DNA of 64,000 bases from Clostridiaceae bacterium UBA6085 (GTDB taxonomy: Bacteria > Bacillota > Clostridia > Clostridiales > Clostridiaceae). Below are positions 1-8,700 of the stretch, in pieces. The number at the start of each line of letters is the position of its first letter. The first letter of the stretch is position 1. Under the pieces are notes generated by a model, which saw only the letters and a program-made list of their open reading frames with translations, had not been told where the DNA came from and made no database searches. The stretch is taken from NCBI GenBank assembly GCA_002428605.1, contig DIXH01000025.1:19197-83196 (forward strand), in the 5' to 3' direction. Made by a program: the position numbers and the translations under genes.

Positions 1-2
1 AT

Positions 3-722
3 CAAATAAGAATTCTTGTTGTTTATTTGCTCCTGACAGTCATTATCATTATATTCGATGTCCTCTATCAAGATGGTAATCCCTCACTTTATTTGACTTT
101 TGCGGTCAGGCTAAGTATGTTCATGACGGTTCTGGCGATAAGGAAGCGTTACCCGGAACAGAAGCTGATCGTACTTGCCTTCCTTTTCACGGTCATTTCA
201 GACTACTACTTCATATTCGTGAACACATTCGAGAGGGATATCCCAAACAGCCAGCTTTTTGGGATGATTGGATTCATTGGAGCATATCTCTGTCTCATAC
301 TGACATTCAGCAGAAACTTCAGGATAGGCAAGCCGGAACTGATAACGATAGCACCTTTTGCAGCTATATTCACTTTGCTTTTCCTGTCGCTTCAACAGTA
401 TGCCGAAGGTTTGATGTATCCTGCGGGTATAATATTGGGAATTATTCTATGCATATTCGGAATGACTATGGTCTCGACGCTTTACAGAGGCTATTTCTCA
501 AGAAAGGCCGCCTGGCTCATTGCCATTGCAGGATGCATGATGTTCTTCAGCGACCTGTTCGTGGCGCTTGCGCTGTACCACCCGGATTTCAAGGATTTCC
601 TGCTATGGAGGGAGATCGTGGTTATGGCCACATATGTTCCGGCATGGACACTGCTTATGCTTGTAGCAGCTGAAGAAAATCTCTATTCAGGAATCAAGGA
701 TAGAATTACAATTTCGGGCTGA
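3..722 (+). CDS. YhhN/TMEM86-like multipass membrane protein, 5' partial
   Basis: The reading frame is open from position 3, before the first possible start (TTG at 27), so the N-terminus probably lies outside the window. The protein is almost entirely hydrophobic, with about seven membrane segments. Three features fit the layout of the YhhN/TMEM86 family, whose characterised members hydrolyse lysoplasmalogen: an Asp inside an early helix (FTVISDYYFIF), an aromatic-rich middle helix (FIGAYLCLILTF) and FFSDLFVAL late in the chain. The match is by pattern only and some family residues differ, so an uncharacterised membrane protein remains possible. It ends with TGA at 720-722, and the next gene follows after about 120 bases. 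Confidence 0.5.
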   Translation, partial: QIRILVVYLLLTVIIIIFDVLYQDGNPSLYLTFAVRLSMFMTVLAIRKRYPEQKLIVLAFLFTVISDYYFIFVNTFERDIPNSQLFGMIGFIGAYLCLILTFSRNFRIGKPELITIAPFAAIFTLLFLSLQQYAEGLMYPAGIILGIILCIFGMTMVSTLYRGYFSRKAAWLIAIAGCMMFFSDLFVALALYHPDFKDFLLWREIVVMATYVPAWTLLMLVAAEENLYSGIKDRITISG

Positions 723-841
723 TTCATGCAATTGGATCCGATCATTCTAAAACACTTTCTAAGTAGAAATCAGCTACAATTCACAGGTAATGCTGATAGA
801 ATAAGAATACGGAAAATTAGTAAACAGGAATGGGGAATCTT

Positions 842-1804
842 ATGGGCACTCACTTACTTACTTATGATGAACTGAAGGTATTTTGCGAAGCGGCGTTCCA
901 CAGGTTCGGATTCAATGAACATGACAGCGCTGTAATTACTGATGTCCTGCTGCTGGCTGATCTTTACGGGATAGATTCCCATGGAACAAACCGGATCGTC
1001 ATGTACCATGACCAGATAAGGTCTGGATATATTGATATCGGTGCAAAGCCGCAAATTGTTTCAGAGACACCTGTATCGGCCGTCATTGATGGAATGAGCG
1101 GCATGGGGCATCTGGTTTCAGAATTTGCGATGAAGAAGGCCATTGCACTTGCAAAATCTTCTGGAATAGGACTGGTTACTGTCCGAAATTCCAACCACTA
1201 TGGAATTGCAGGCTACTACTCTCTTATGGCTTGCAATGAAGGGCTTCTGGGGATTTCAATGACTAATTCACTGGCGGCTGTAGTACCGACCTTCGGAAGG
1301 GTCCCGATGCTTGGAACCAATCCCTTTGCATTCAGCTTTCCAGCAGTTCCGCAGCCGTTCCATTTCGACGCATCAACTTCGGTCGTAACAGTAGGAAAGG
1401 CAGAGGTATCCAATAAGCTTGGAAAGGCACTTCCAGTAGGCTGGGGAATCAACTCCGAGGGTCATGATGAACTTGATCCTTCAGCACTGCTAAAAGGAAT
1501 ATATGCGGGAATAGCAGGGCTACATCCGCTGGGTGGAGGTACTGAGGAGCATGGCGGTCACAAGGGTTATGGTTTCTCAATGGTAGTAGAGATCCTTTCA
1601 TCCATCCTTTCAGGCGGGACTACCTCAAACCATGTAGAGGAAGTGGAAGGAAAATCAGGCGTGTGCCACTTCTTTGCGGCAATTGATCCAGGGATTTTTG
1701 GAGATCCGGCAAGAATCCAGAAAAAACTCGAAATATTCCTTGAAGAACTGAGGAATTCACAGAAAGCAGACTGTGAAGGAAGGATCTACACCCATGGTGA
1801 ATAG
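842..1804 (+). CDS. Malate/L-lactate dehydrogenase family (Ldh_2) oxidoreductase, cut short by an in-frame TAG
   Basis: This is an NAD(P)-dependent 2-hydroxyacid or ureidoglycolate-type dehydrogenase of the Ldh_2 (YlbC/AllD) family. Visible family signatures are the N-terminal DSHGTNRIVMY segment, NSNHYGIAGYYS, LGTNPFAFSFPA, a D(A/M)xTS stretch followed by GKAE, and GGHKGYGFSMVVEILSSILSG near residue 240. The ATG at 842 is preferred over 830 because GGGG at 832-835 sits six bases upstream. Translation stops at TAG (1802-1804) after THGE. The same frame then continues to 1936 with sequence typical of the family C-terminus, so the gene looks like a nonsense mutant of a roughly 364-residue enzyme. 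The shortened 320-residue product lacks about 43 C-terminal residues and may be inactive. TAG ends many other genes here, which argues against recoding. Confidence 0.8.
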   Translation: MGTHLLTYDELKVFCEAAFHRFGFNEHDSAVITDVLLLADLYGIDSHGTNRIVMYHDQIRSGYIDIGAKPQIVSETPVSAVIDGMSGMGHLVSEFAMKKAIALAKSSGIGLVTVRNSNHYGIAGYYSLMACNEGLLGISMTNSLAAVVPTFGRVPMLGTNPFAFSFPAVPQPFHFDASTSVVTVGKAEVSNKLGKALPVGWGINSEGHDELDPSALLKGIYAGIAGLHPLGGGTEEHGGHKGYGFSMVVEILSSILSGGTTSNHVEEVEGKSGVCHFFAAIDPGIFGDPARIQKKLEIFLEELRNSQKADCEGRIYTHGE

Positions 1805-1936
1805 GAAGCTGAATCCTATACTATGCGAATAGAAGAAGGGATTCCCGTAAATGAAAAGACGGTCGAAGAAATGAGGGACCTGGCAGATTACCTGAAAATG
1901 GATTTTTACAGATACTTCCCTGACTTGAAGATTTAG
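1805..1936 (+). pseudogene. C-terminal remnant of the Ldh_2 gene after the amber codon
   Basis: Reading on in frame from the TAG at 1802-1804 gives EAESYTMRIEEGIPVN and then KTVEEMRDLADYLKMDF, ending at TAG 1934-1936. Ldh_2 proteins usually end with HGEKE, a residue run containing EGIP, and a last amphipathic helix, so this is the missing C-terminus. AAG to TAG at the expected lysine would explain the break with one substitution. There is no frameshift. A sequencing error is the simplest alternative. Confidence 0.7.
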
Positions 1937-1947
1937 TTGGAGGAAAA

Positions 1948-2262
1948 ATGGATGCCATGTGCTGCAACCCTATTGTTATAGCCATGCAGCACATGATCAT
2001 ATGTGAGGAGCGAGTTGAAGTGATTAAAAAAATACTTTACGGACTTATCGGATGTTTCGTTTTTCTTATTGTGGGACTCATAGCAGGACTTATAGTCGGT
2101 TCTTTCATTGGAGGGAACTTCATGATGGATTTCGAATTCGCAGGGGTAATGGGATATGAGGCGACAGGTCTTATTGGCGCTATGATTGGCGGGCCTATGG
2201 GAGCAATCGCTGGAATAATGATCGGGGTAAGCTTCGCTTCAAGAAGTGCAGGGAACAGGTAG
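1948..2262 (+). CDS. Small glycine-rich two-helix membrane protein, function unknown
   Basis: The 104-residue product starts at an ATG with a GGAGG ribosome site at 1939-1943. Residues 27-53 form one helix rich in Gly, Ile and Val (IGCFVFLIVGLIAGLIVG). Residues 70-97 form a second (GLIGAMIGGPMGAIAGIMIG) with repeated small-residue GxxxG spacing, which usually supports tight helix packing. Such glycine-zipper proteins often oligomerise in the membrane. A Cys pair (MCCNP) lies near the N-terminus. I do not recognise a named family. It sits 11 bases after the end of the Ldh_2 remnant and may share its transcript. Confidence 0.6.
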   Translation: MDAMCCNPIVIAMQHMIICEERVEVIKKILYGLIGCFVFLIVGLIAGLIVGSFIGGNFMMDFEFAGVMGYEATGLIGAMIGGPMGAIAGIMIGVSFASRSAGNR

Positions 2263-2464
2263 CACAAATTTATTTGTGATATTCATTAAGGTTCCAGACC
2301 CTGGAAACATGAGAAGCAGTCAGATTATTGCGATAAAAATTAATATATAAGCCATCAATTAGATTTTCATATGATATACTTTATACAATAGCAAATGGGG
2401 CATGAACGGCGTCAGATACTAAGTTTGTATTTTTTAAGCTATCATGCATGAGGGGGAGATACTG

Positions 2465-2914
2465 ATGAAGAAGGAGAATGTCCTTTCAATAATACTAAAG
2501 ATGGCTTCAATAGGGGCAGGTGGGATATTTGTACTGGCTGCGACTTACATGGGGTATTTTGCCATCTATATGTTCGTTGAAACTGTCTTTTTTTCTGATA
2601 ACATAGGGAACACTCCTGCGGAAGCCATACGTATCTCGTATTCCGTATTTCTACTTTTCATGTACCTTGTACTTCTAAGGACTGAAGCTCCGGAGCTTCT
2701 GAAGGCAGCACTGCTTATAGCTCCGCTTACCATGCTCATGGTTGCAGCCATACTTGGGCTGTATCTTAAGCCTCTTCTGTCAGTGCTTGCCGCAGGTGCC
2801 ATTGTAGCAGTATGTGCTTTTCTGATGCACAGGTTTAAGAAACCCTGGATCTATTACTTTTCGATCGGTATGTCTGTCTTGTTTTCGATGGCCTATGCAT
2901 GGCCACGGGAATGA
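2465..2914 (+). CDS. Hypothetical membrane protein with four or five helices
   Basis: The 149-residue product is preceded by a strong GAGGGGGAG site at 2450-2458, so the ATG at 2465 is chosen over the in-frame ATG at 2444. Hydrophobic segments lie near residues 10-35, 50-65, 75-95, 97-115 and 122-140, with short loops and a charged RFKKPW between the last two. No catalytic motif or family signature is recognised. The 200 bases upstream are AT-rich and hold no gene, so it probably has its own promoter. Its partner or role cannot be read from the context. Confidence 0.6.
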   Translation: MKKENVLSIILKMASIGAGGIFVLAATYMGYFAIYMFVETVFFSDNIGNTPAEAIRISYSVFLLFMYLVLLRTEAPELLKAALLIAPLTMLMVAAILGLYLKPLLSVLAAGAIVAVCAFLMHRFKKPWIYYFSIGMSVLFSMAYAWPRE

Positions 2915-2995
2915 ATCCATAGTTGCAGCGGAATGGGTGTTTACAAGTCAAATGTCTCTTGAGCAGGTAGTGTATCGGCAAGGGAGTGATTACGA

Positions 2996-5023
2996 ATGAA
3001 GAAATCATTGTATGTATTTTTAATTATCTTATTTTTAATGGCTGGTGCCTCATGTGACGAGGATAAACACGATCCTCTCGGCACATATGCTGCATATAAG
3101 GCTGCATTTGCAGCAATGGATTATGGTGCCATGTATGATCTTCTTGATACATCGAGCAGATCGAAGATGGCAAAAGAAGAGTATGTGGAACTTTACAAGG
3201 GCTTCTATGGTGTAATTTCAGTAACTGAGGCTTCAGTTGCTGACAGGATGGAGGAGCTTGACCTGCAAAGGAAAGCGGCAGGAGAAGATACCTTCAGGGT
3301 CCCGGTTGATATAAGCCTGGTTACAGGGATAGGGGAGAAAAAATTCAGCACCGATATAAAGCTTGTAAAGGAAACTGACAAGGACGGGAAATCCAATTTT
3401 CTTGTAAGCTTTGCGCTGGATCAGGTATATGAGGGATTCAAGAGCACCGATAAAATAATTGAGCAGGAAGTTGGACCTGAGAGGGGACGTATACTTGACA
3501 GGAATATGAAGGTGCTTGCTGAAGACGGTGACGTCATCTGGATTGGGATGATACCCGGGCAGTTTGGAAACTCCAGGGAGAAGTCCATAGATGCATTATC
3601 AGCAGCATTCGGTGTAGCAAGAAAATACATTACTGGAAGACTTGGGCTCAGCTGGGTAAAGCCGGAGACATTTGTAGATATGATCAAGGTTTCGATGGAC
3701 GAGAAGGAAGCTGTAGATGCTCTTGTTGTTTCGAATTCAGGTATAACCTACAGGATAACCAGAGATAGGATATATCCATATGGGGAAGCTGCAGCCCACC
3801 TTACAGGATATGTAGGACTTGCAACCCGCGAAGAATACGCAGTTCTAAAGACACTTGGATACCCGATAACCGCAAAAGCGGGAAGGTCCGGCCTGGAGCT
3901 CATCTATGAGGAAGAGCTGAGAGGAAAGACCGGAACACAAAAGGTTCTTGTCGATAAGGACGGCAACCTAAAAGAAGTCCTTTCGAACGACTATAACAAC
4001 AGAGGCAAGGATATAGTCCTGACAATTGACATAGATGAGCAGCTTAAGCTGTACGGTGCAATGTCAGGCGATAAAGGCACAGCATCTCTAGTCAATTACA
4101 GGGATGGAGAAATATTGGCACTTGTCAGCCTTCCTTCCTATGACCCGAACAGGATGATCCTGGGTCATACTGAAGCATATTATGATAACCTTCTGAAGGA
4201 TCCGGGAAAACCACTCCTTAACAGGTTCACAAAGCTGTATCCTCCTGGCGCAACTCTCTCGCCGCTTGTATCAGCCTCAGCCATAGAGACAGGGAGTCAG
4301 GCTGTGAGCCTTATTTCTGAGGTGCAGGGGACAGCCTGGCAGAAGGAACCCGCATGGGGAAGCTACTTCATTAAAAGAGCTGCAGATCCGGGAGCACCTG
4401 TGGACCTTGAAAAGGCGTTTATAAATTCCGACAACATATTCTTTGCCCAGATGGCTCTCAAGCTCGGAGAGAAGGAATTCATCGAAGCTCTGCAAAGGTT
4501 TGGTATAGGTGAGGACCATGATGCGACATTTGATTTCCAGAAATCCCAGGTTTCAAACCTGGGCGTGATGAACAGTGAGATCCTTCTTGCAGACAGTGGC
4601 TATGGCCAGGGACAGGTTCTTTTCAATAGTCTCACTCTTCCAAGGGCAATGACCGCAATAGCGGACAGTGGGAATATGAAAGGACTAAAGCTGGTAAAGG
4701 ATGCAGCACAGGCAGAGAATAGGGATATTCTCTCTTCTGAAACAGCAAACAGGATTCTCGAACTAATGAGTAAGTCTGTTGAGGAACCAGCAGGAACAGG
4801 CAATGCCGCATTCATAGAAGGTCGTTCAATAGCAGGAAAGTCAGGTATTTCAGAGGTTGGATCAGGAACAGCTCGTACGAGGTATGGCTGGTTCACAGCC
4901 ATTGAGCTTAACGTAGAAAGACCGTTCATAACGACAGTTATGGTTGAAGGACTGGGGGACAGTGGTCCTGGATATGCAGCTGCAAAGGTCAGGGCATTTC
5001 TGACAGGAGAACTGCCTGATTAG
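2996..5023 (+). CDS. Penicillin-binding-protein-like lipoprotein lacking catalytic residues
   Basis: The domain order is that of MecA/PBP3-type class B PBPs: a signal peptide ending in a lipobox-like AGASC (Cys 20), an NTF2-like MecA_N domain (about 25-150), a dimerisation domain with RGRILDRNM (about 160-330), then a transpeptidase fold. The active site is degenerate. The usual SxxK reads A-T-L-S (Ala 419, Ser 422) in PPGATLSPL, and KTG reads KSG (615-617), while SDN at 478-480 is kept. Without the nucleophile and general base it cannot acylate beta-lactam or cross-link peptidoglycan in the known way. It may be a structural, regulatory or decoy wall protein. The frame is intact over 675 codons, so it is under selection rather than a fresh pseudogene. 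The start has GGGAGTG just upstream. Confidence 0.85.
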   Translation: MKKSLYVFLIILFLMAGASCDEDKHDPLGTYAAYKAAFAAMDYGAMYDLLDTSSRSKMAKEEYVELYKGFYGVISVTEASVADRMEELDLQRKAAGEDTFRVPVDISLVTGIGEKKFSTDIKLVKETDKDGKSNFLVSFALDQVYEGFKSTDKIIEQEVGPERGRILDRNMKVLAEDGDVIWIGMIPGQFGNSREKSIDALSAAFGVARKYITGRLGLSWVKPETFVDMIKVSMDEKEAVDALVVSNSGITYRITRDRIYPYGEAAAHLTGYVGLATREEYAVLKTLGYPITAKAGRSGLELIYEEELRGKTGTQKVLVDKDGNLKEVLSNDYNNRGKDIVLTIDIDEQLKLYGAMSGDKGTASLVNYRDGEILALVSLPSYDPNRMILGHTEAYYDNLLKDPGKPLLNRFTKLYPPGATLSPLVSASAIETGSQAVSLISEVQGTAWQKEPAWGSYFIKRAADPGAPVDLEKAFINSDNIFFAQMALKLGEKEFIEALQRFGIGEDHDATFDFQKSQVSNLGVMNSEILLADSGYGQGQVLFNSLTLPRAMTAIADSGNMKGLKLVKDAAQAENRDILSSETANRILELMSKSVEEPAGTGNAAFIEGRSIAGKSGISEVGSGTARTRYGWFTAIELNVERPFITTVMVEGLGDSGPGYAAAKVRAFLTGELPD

Positions 5024-5044
5024 AAATTTAAATTACTCAAATGA

Positions 5045-5084
5045 AAAAACGAGGTGCAAATCATTACGATTCGCATCTCGTTTT
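5045..5084. terminator. Bidirectional terminator between convergent genes
   Basis: Imperfect 14-bp arms at 5049-5062 and 5068-5081 (ACGAGGTGC / GCATCTCGT) form a hairpin flanked by A6 on one side and TTTT on the other. It lies between the ends of the PBP-like gene (+) and the FAD dehydrogenase gene (-). Confidence 0.75.
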
Positions 5085-5089
5085 AGCTT

Positions 5090-6475
5090 CTAAAGATCCA
5101 CTACTGTTCCCGGATTGAGTATCCCATTGGGATCGAATGCTCTCTTGACACCCTTCATTATTTCGATCTCCCTGGCAGTATACTGAAGAGGCATGTATGT
5201 TTTTCTGGTCTTTCCTGTTCCATGTTCAGCAGTTATGGCTCCGCCGTATTTCATGGCTGCCTTATATATATCAAGTCTTATGTCTTCAAACCAGGATGGC
5301 TTTTCACCGTTCTCCTTCATTACGAAGTTGTGGATATTTCCGTCTCCTATGTGGCCGACGCATGGAAGTGTGGTATTGTATTTTGCAGCGATCTCATCAA
5401 GGTCCCTGACAAAATACGGTACTGAAGCAGGGGGAACCGAGATATCCATTCCATCGATGGCATGCTCTATGAAAGCTGTATATACATTACTCCTTATCTG
5501 GAGTATGTTCCTCTGGTCCTTTGCTGTCTCGGCAATGATGCTGTCCACCGCATTGAACTTCTCGGCGATCTCTACGATTGCCTCGCTCTTTGCAAACAGG
5601 TCATCTTCAGAGCCTTCCTCAAGGATTATCATGAGGTCGACGATACCTTCCTTTGCCGGCCAGACAAGGCCCATGTGCCTTGCTGCCTCTTCGATCACAT
5701 TCTTCTCCACATATTCTATGGCAAGAGGTGTTATTCCTGACTGCAGTATTGCAGGCACAGTATCTGAGGCATCCTGCCTGCTGTCGAAGGATACAAGGAG
5801 AGTGCCCGTATGGTTTTGCTTCGCATAAAGCTTAAGTATGACCTTAGTAATTATACCGAGGGTTCCTTCACTTCCAACCATCATATGGAGCAGGTCATAG
5901 CCTGTATTGTTCTTGATGAGCTTTCCGCCTAACATTACGATTTCACCTGTGGGGAGAACCACTTCAAGTCCCTTGACATGGTTCCTCATGATGCCGTGCT
6001 TTACCGCACTGACGCCGCCGGCGTTTTCAGCTACCATTCCACCAAGCTGTGCTCCCTCATCACCTGGATGTATAGGGAAGAACAGTCCCTTGGATTTCTT
6101 GAGCTCTTCGTTAAGCTGTGCCAGAGTTACTCCGCTATCGGCAATGACCATCAGATTCTTGTCATCGACCTCGATGTTCTTCGAGAGCCTTTCCATTGAA
6201 AGGATGATACCGGGTCTGTCAGGAATGACGGCACCGTTAAGTCCCGTGCCTCCTCCTCTTGGTATTACAGGCATAAGTATCTCGTTTGCATATTTTACGA
6301 GTTCAGAGATTTCCTTCGAGTCCTTTGGTTTGGCTACAACGACATCGGTGCAAGCCTCGGGCTTGAGGTACTCCTCCGTCTCGTCATAAAGGTAGTTACC
6401 TATCTTTGACAGGTCACTGACAACAAAGTCATCACCGCATATCTCCTTGAGTCTGCTGATTATTTCAATATCCAT
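5090..6475 (-). CDS. FAD-linked 2-hydroxyacid dehydrogenase, GlcD/LctD family
   Basis: The 461-residue flavoprotein has the PCMH-type FAD-binding domain first (PRGGGTGLNGAVIPDRPGI near residue 75, then GAQLGGMVAENAGGVSAVKHG). A FAD-oxidase C domain follows with HIGDGNIHNF at 375-384 and AEHGTGKTRK at 416-425, which carry substrate and metal ligands in the family. Family members oxidise glycolate, D-lactate or other 2-hydroxyacids. It is the last gene of a minus-strand operon with EtfB, EtfA and a permease, so the electrons very probably pass to the flavoprotein. In Acetobacterium the same pairing makes an electron-bifurcating lactate dehydrogenase (LctBCD). The actual substrate here is not shown. 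A GGAGGAAC site lies just before the ATG. Confidence 0.88.
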   Translation of the reverse strand: MDIEIISRLKEICGDDFVVSDLSKIGNYLYDETEEYLKPEACTDVVVAKPKDSKEISELVKYANEILMPVIPRGGGTGLNGAVIPDRPGIILSMERLSKNIEVDDKNLMVIADSGVTLAQLNEELKKSKGLFFPIHPGDEGAQLGGMVAENAGGVSAVKHGIMRNHVKGLEVVLPTGEIVMLGGKLIKNNTGYDLLHMMVGSEGTLGIITKVILKLYAKQNHTGTLLVSFDSRQDASDTVPAILQSGITPLAIEYVEKNVIEEAARHMGLVWPAKEGIVDLMIILEEGSEDDLFAKSEAIVEIAEKFNAVDSIIAETAKDQRNILQIRSNVYTAFIEHAIDGMDISVPPASVPYFVRDLDEIAAKYNTTLPCVGHIGDGNIHNFVMKENGEKPSWFEDIRLDIYKAAMKYGGAITAEHGTGKTRKTYMPLQYTAREIEIMKGVKRAFDPNGILNPGTVVDL

Positions 6476-6505
6476 CTGTTCCTCCTGAAAGTGTAATGTA
6501 ATATT

Positions 6506-7666
6506 CTAGGCATTCTCAGACGTGGTCTGAGGTTTGTTCAAGATCCTTCCGATATAGAACTTAATCACGATCGGCAGTATTATGACAAATACCGAGATGT
6601 AACCAAGAGTTCCGTAGCCCTTCGCTATGAGAGGGATAAGGCCGAACTGTGCGATGGACCAGGTTATCATTACATAAATTGCGGATACGATTATGCTCCT
6701 GTTCCTTTCCTTGGCCTTAAAGGCAGCTTCATTGTCATTTTTGCCCATGAGTATGACGACCCTCTGGGTTATTCCGTATATGAGGTTGACGCCTGTTGAA
6801 ACGGCTCCAAGAAGTATGAGAACTGAAATCAGCGGTACCATCCATTCTGCTCCGACACCGTTTCTGATTACTGTAAGCGCAGGTACGGACTCAGTGAGTA
6901 TTCCGTCATTCAAGAATATGAGGAGACCGAGAACTGTCATTACAAGCATGGATGCATTGAGTACGAAGCCAATGACTGAAGCCTTCATTATATCCTTCTT
7001 GTCTTCAAGTGCACTTGAATGCGCAATGTAAGCTCCGATAACTACAGACTGGAAGCCGGCATACTTCAGGGTTGTCCAGAGTGCATCAAAGAGTCCGAGA
7101 CCGGAAGCAGTTGGTGCTGCTGACAGTGCAGACAGGTTTTCAGCAATTTTCGGAAAACCTGCAATTATATTTGGTATGTAGATTATGAACATACCCGCAA
7201 TTATTGCAATTGCTATAACGCTTGCAGCCCTTCTTACAAATTTAGCACCAAATATAGTGAGAAGAAGAAGTGCGGCAGCTATTAGAGCAGTGTTGAACAG
7301 ATAGCTTGTACCGAAAACCGACTTCATGGTAGCGCCGCCTGTTGCGAATGCAACAGCTGTAGCTGTTATGAGGGTCAGGTTATAGAGCAGCTCGTATACA
7401 TTCGACATTACCTTTTCGACAGGCTTGTAGAACTTGTCAGTCCAGACCCTGTAATAGAAGGCCTTGTTCTCAAACGCATACATCCAGGCTGCATAGAGCA
7501 CTATGGCAATTACTGCCTGAGAAATTATGGGCATTATGATTGCGTATTTTCCATATCTTACGAAATATTCTACGACCTGTCTTCCAGAAGCGAAGCCTCC
7601 GCCGAAGTGTGTGGTGAACCACAGGAATGCCAGTGAAAGGTAGATCTTCTCAGTTGATTTCTTCAT
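6506..7666 (-). CDS. YkvI-like (COG3949) multipass transporter
   Basis: The 386-residue protein has about ten to eleven hydrophobic helices. Its N-terminus (FLWFTTHFGGGFASGRQ) carries the broken-helix glycine motif found in YkvI-type and amino-acid/sodium symporter-like carriers of the APC/LeuT fold. The ATG overlaps the stop of etfA by four bases (ATGA), and the dehydrogenase gene starts 30 bases downstream, so all four genes are likely co-transcribed. A role in importing the hydroxyacid or amino-acid-derived substrate of the dehydrogenase is an inference from this position. Related lactate loci use an LctP permease instead, so the family swap is notable. Confidence 0.75.
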   Translation of the reverse strand: MKKSTEKIYLSLAFLWFTTHFGGGFASGRQVVEYFVRYGKYAIIMPIISQAVIAIVLYAAWMYAFENKAFYYRVWTDKFYKPVEKVMSNVYELLYNLTLITATAVAFATGGATMKSVFGTSYLFNTALIAAALLLLTIFGAKFVRRAASVIAIAIIAGMFIIYIPNIIAGFPKIAENLSALSAAPTASGLGLFDALWTTLKYAGFQSVVIGAYIAHSSALEDKKDIMKASVIGFVLNASMLVMTVLGLLIFLNDGILTESVPALTVIRNGVGAEWMVPLISVLILLGAVSTGVNLIYGITQRVVILMGKNDNEAAFKAKERNRSIIVSAIYVMITWSIAQFGLIPLIAKGYGTLGYISVFVIILPIVIKFYIGRILNKPQTTSENA

Positions 7667-8700
7667 TTGTTTTCCCCCCTGCCTAATAAGTTTGCAACAA
7701 CGTCTGAAGATGAGGAAGCAGCCTTTTCTTTCTTTATCCTTTCGATAAGCAGAGGGATTACCTCGTAGATATCGCCAACTATCCCATAGTCCGCCACATT
7801 GAATATGGGGGCGGAAGGATCTGAATTGATAGCTATGATCACTTCTGAATCCATCATGCCGGCAAGATGCTGAGGTGCCCCTGAAATTCCGCAGGCGATA
7901 TACACCTTTGGCTTGACCCTGTTGCCGCTATATCCTACCTGATGCTCCCTTGGTATGAAGCCAGCCTCTACCATCGGTCTTGAGGATCCCACCGAGCCAC
8001 CTAAAAGTACAGCCAGCTCCTCCAGCATCCTGAAGTCCTCAGGACTCTTCAGAGCTGATCCGCCGGATACAACAACCTCAGCGCTTGAAATGTCAAAGCC
8101 GCTTGATTCAAGCTCCTTTATGAACTCAAGTGAAGGATTCTTCGAGCCGCACTCCTTAAGTCGGACTATCTCTCCAGTCCTTCCCGGTACTCTTTCAGCC
8201 TCATCGAATTCCTTGTACCTGACAGTAGCCATCTGAGGCATGGTATCAGAAAGGATCTGGGCCAGTATGTTCTCGGAGAAGGCCGGCCGTATCTGCACCA
8301 GGTGACCGTCATCATCAACATCGAGGTCAGTACAGTCAGCTGTGAGGCCTGTCTTCAGTCCGGCAGCAACCCTTGGTGCTACTGACCTTCCGAGGGATGT
8401 GGCTCCAACAAGGAATACTTCAGGTCTGATCTCATTTGCAAGTCCTATGAGATTCTCAGCGAACACATATTCATCAGGCAAAGAAAATGCAGCTTCATCC
8501 TCAACCACGAAGACCTTGTCCGCACCTCTTTCAATAAGTTCTTCGCAGGACATGCCAAAAGGACCCAGCACTGCAGCATACAGTTCTGAGCCTAGCTTGT
8601 CCGCGATCTTTCTTCCAACACCAAGGAGCTCGAAGCCTACCTTGTGCAGCTTTCCATTCTTTTGCTCCGCAAAAACGAGCACTCCCTTAGATTCCTTCAC
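7663..8700 (-). CDS. etfA: Electron transfer flavoprotein alpha subunit
   Basis: The 345-residue protein has the EtfA C-terminal FAD domain, seen as GISGAPQHLAGMMDSE (271-286), AINSDPSAPIF (290-300) and ADYGIVGD (303-310). The N-terminal half is the usual alpha/beta domain (VLVFAEQKNGKLHKV). It lacks the N-terminal ferredoxin domain found in some LctC-type alpha subunits. The GTG start at 8700 overlaps the end of etfB by 14 bases, so the two are translationally coupled. With EtfB it forms the dimer that takes electrons from the downstream FAD dehydrogenase. Whether it bifurcates or simply carries electrons cannot be settled by eye. Confidence 0.92.
   Translation of the reverse strand: MKESKGVLVFAEQKNGKLHKVGFELLGVGRKIADKLGSELYAAVLGPFGMSCEELIERGADKVFVVEDEAAFSLPDEYVFAENLIGLANEIRPEVFLVGATSLGRSVAPRVAAGLKTGLTADCTDLDVDDDGHLVQIRPAFSENILAQILSDTMPQMATVRYKEFDEAERVPGRTGEIVRLKECGSKNPSLEFIKELESSGFDISSAEVVVSGGSALKSPEDFRMLEELAVLLGGSVGSSRPMVEAGFIPREHQVGYSGNRVKPKVYIACGISGAPQHLAGMMDSEVIIAINSDPSAPIFNVADYGIVGDIYEVIPLLIERIKKEKAASSSSDVVANLLGRGENK

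Noticed and set aside
1802..1804. Pyrrolysine or other recoded UAG
   Set aside because: RF1 is encoded in the window, TAG is a common stop here, no pyl genes are visible, and the enzyme family does not use pyrrolysine.
5193..5828. 211-codon plus-strand frame inside the FAD dehydrogenase gene
   Set aside because: It is antisense to a clear family protein, has no family motif and no good ribosome site.
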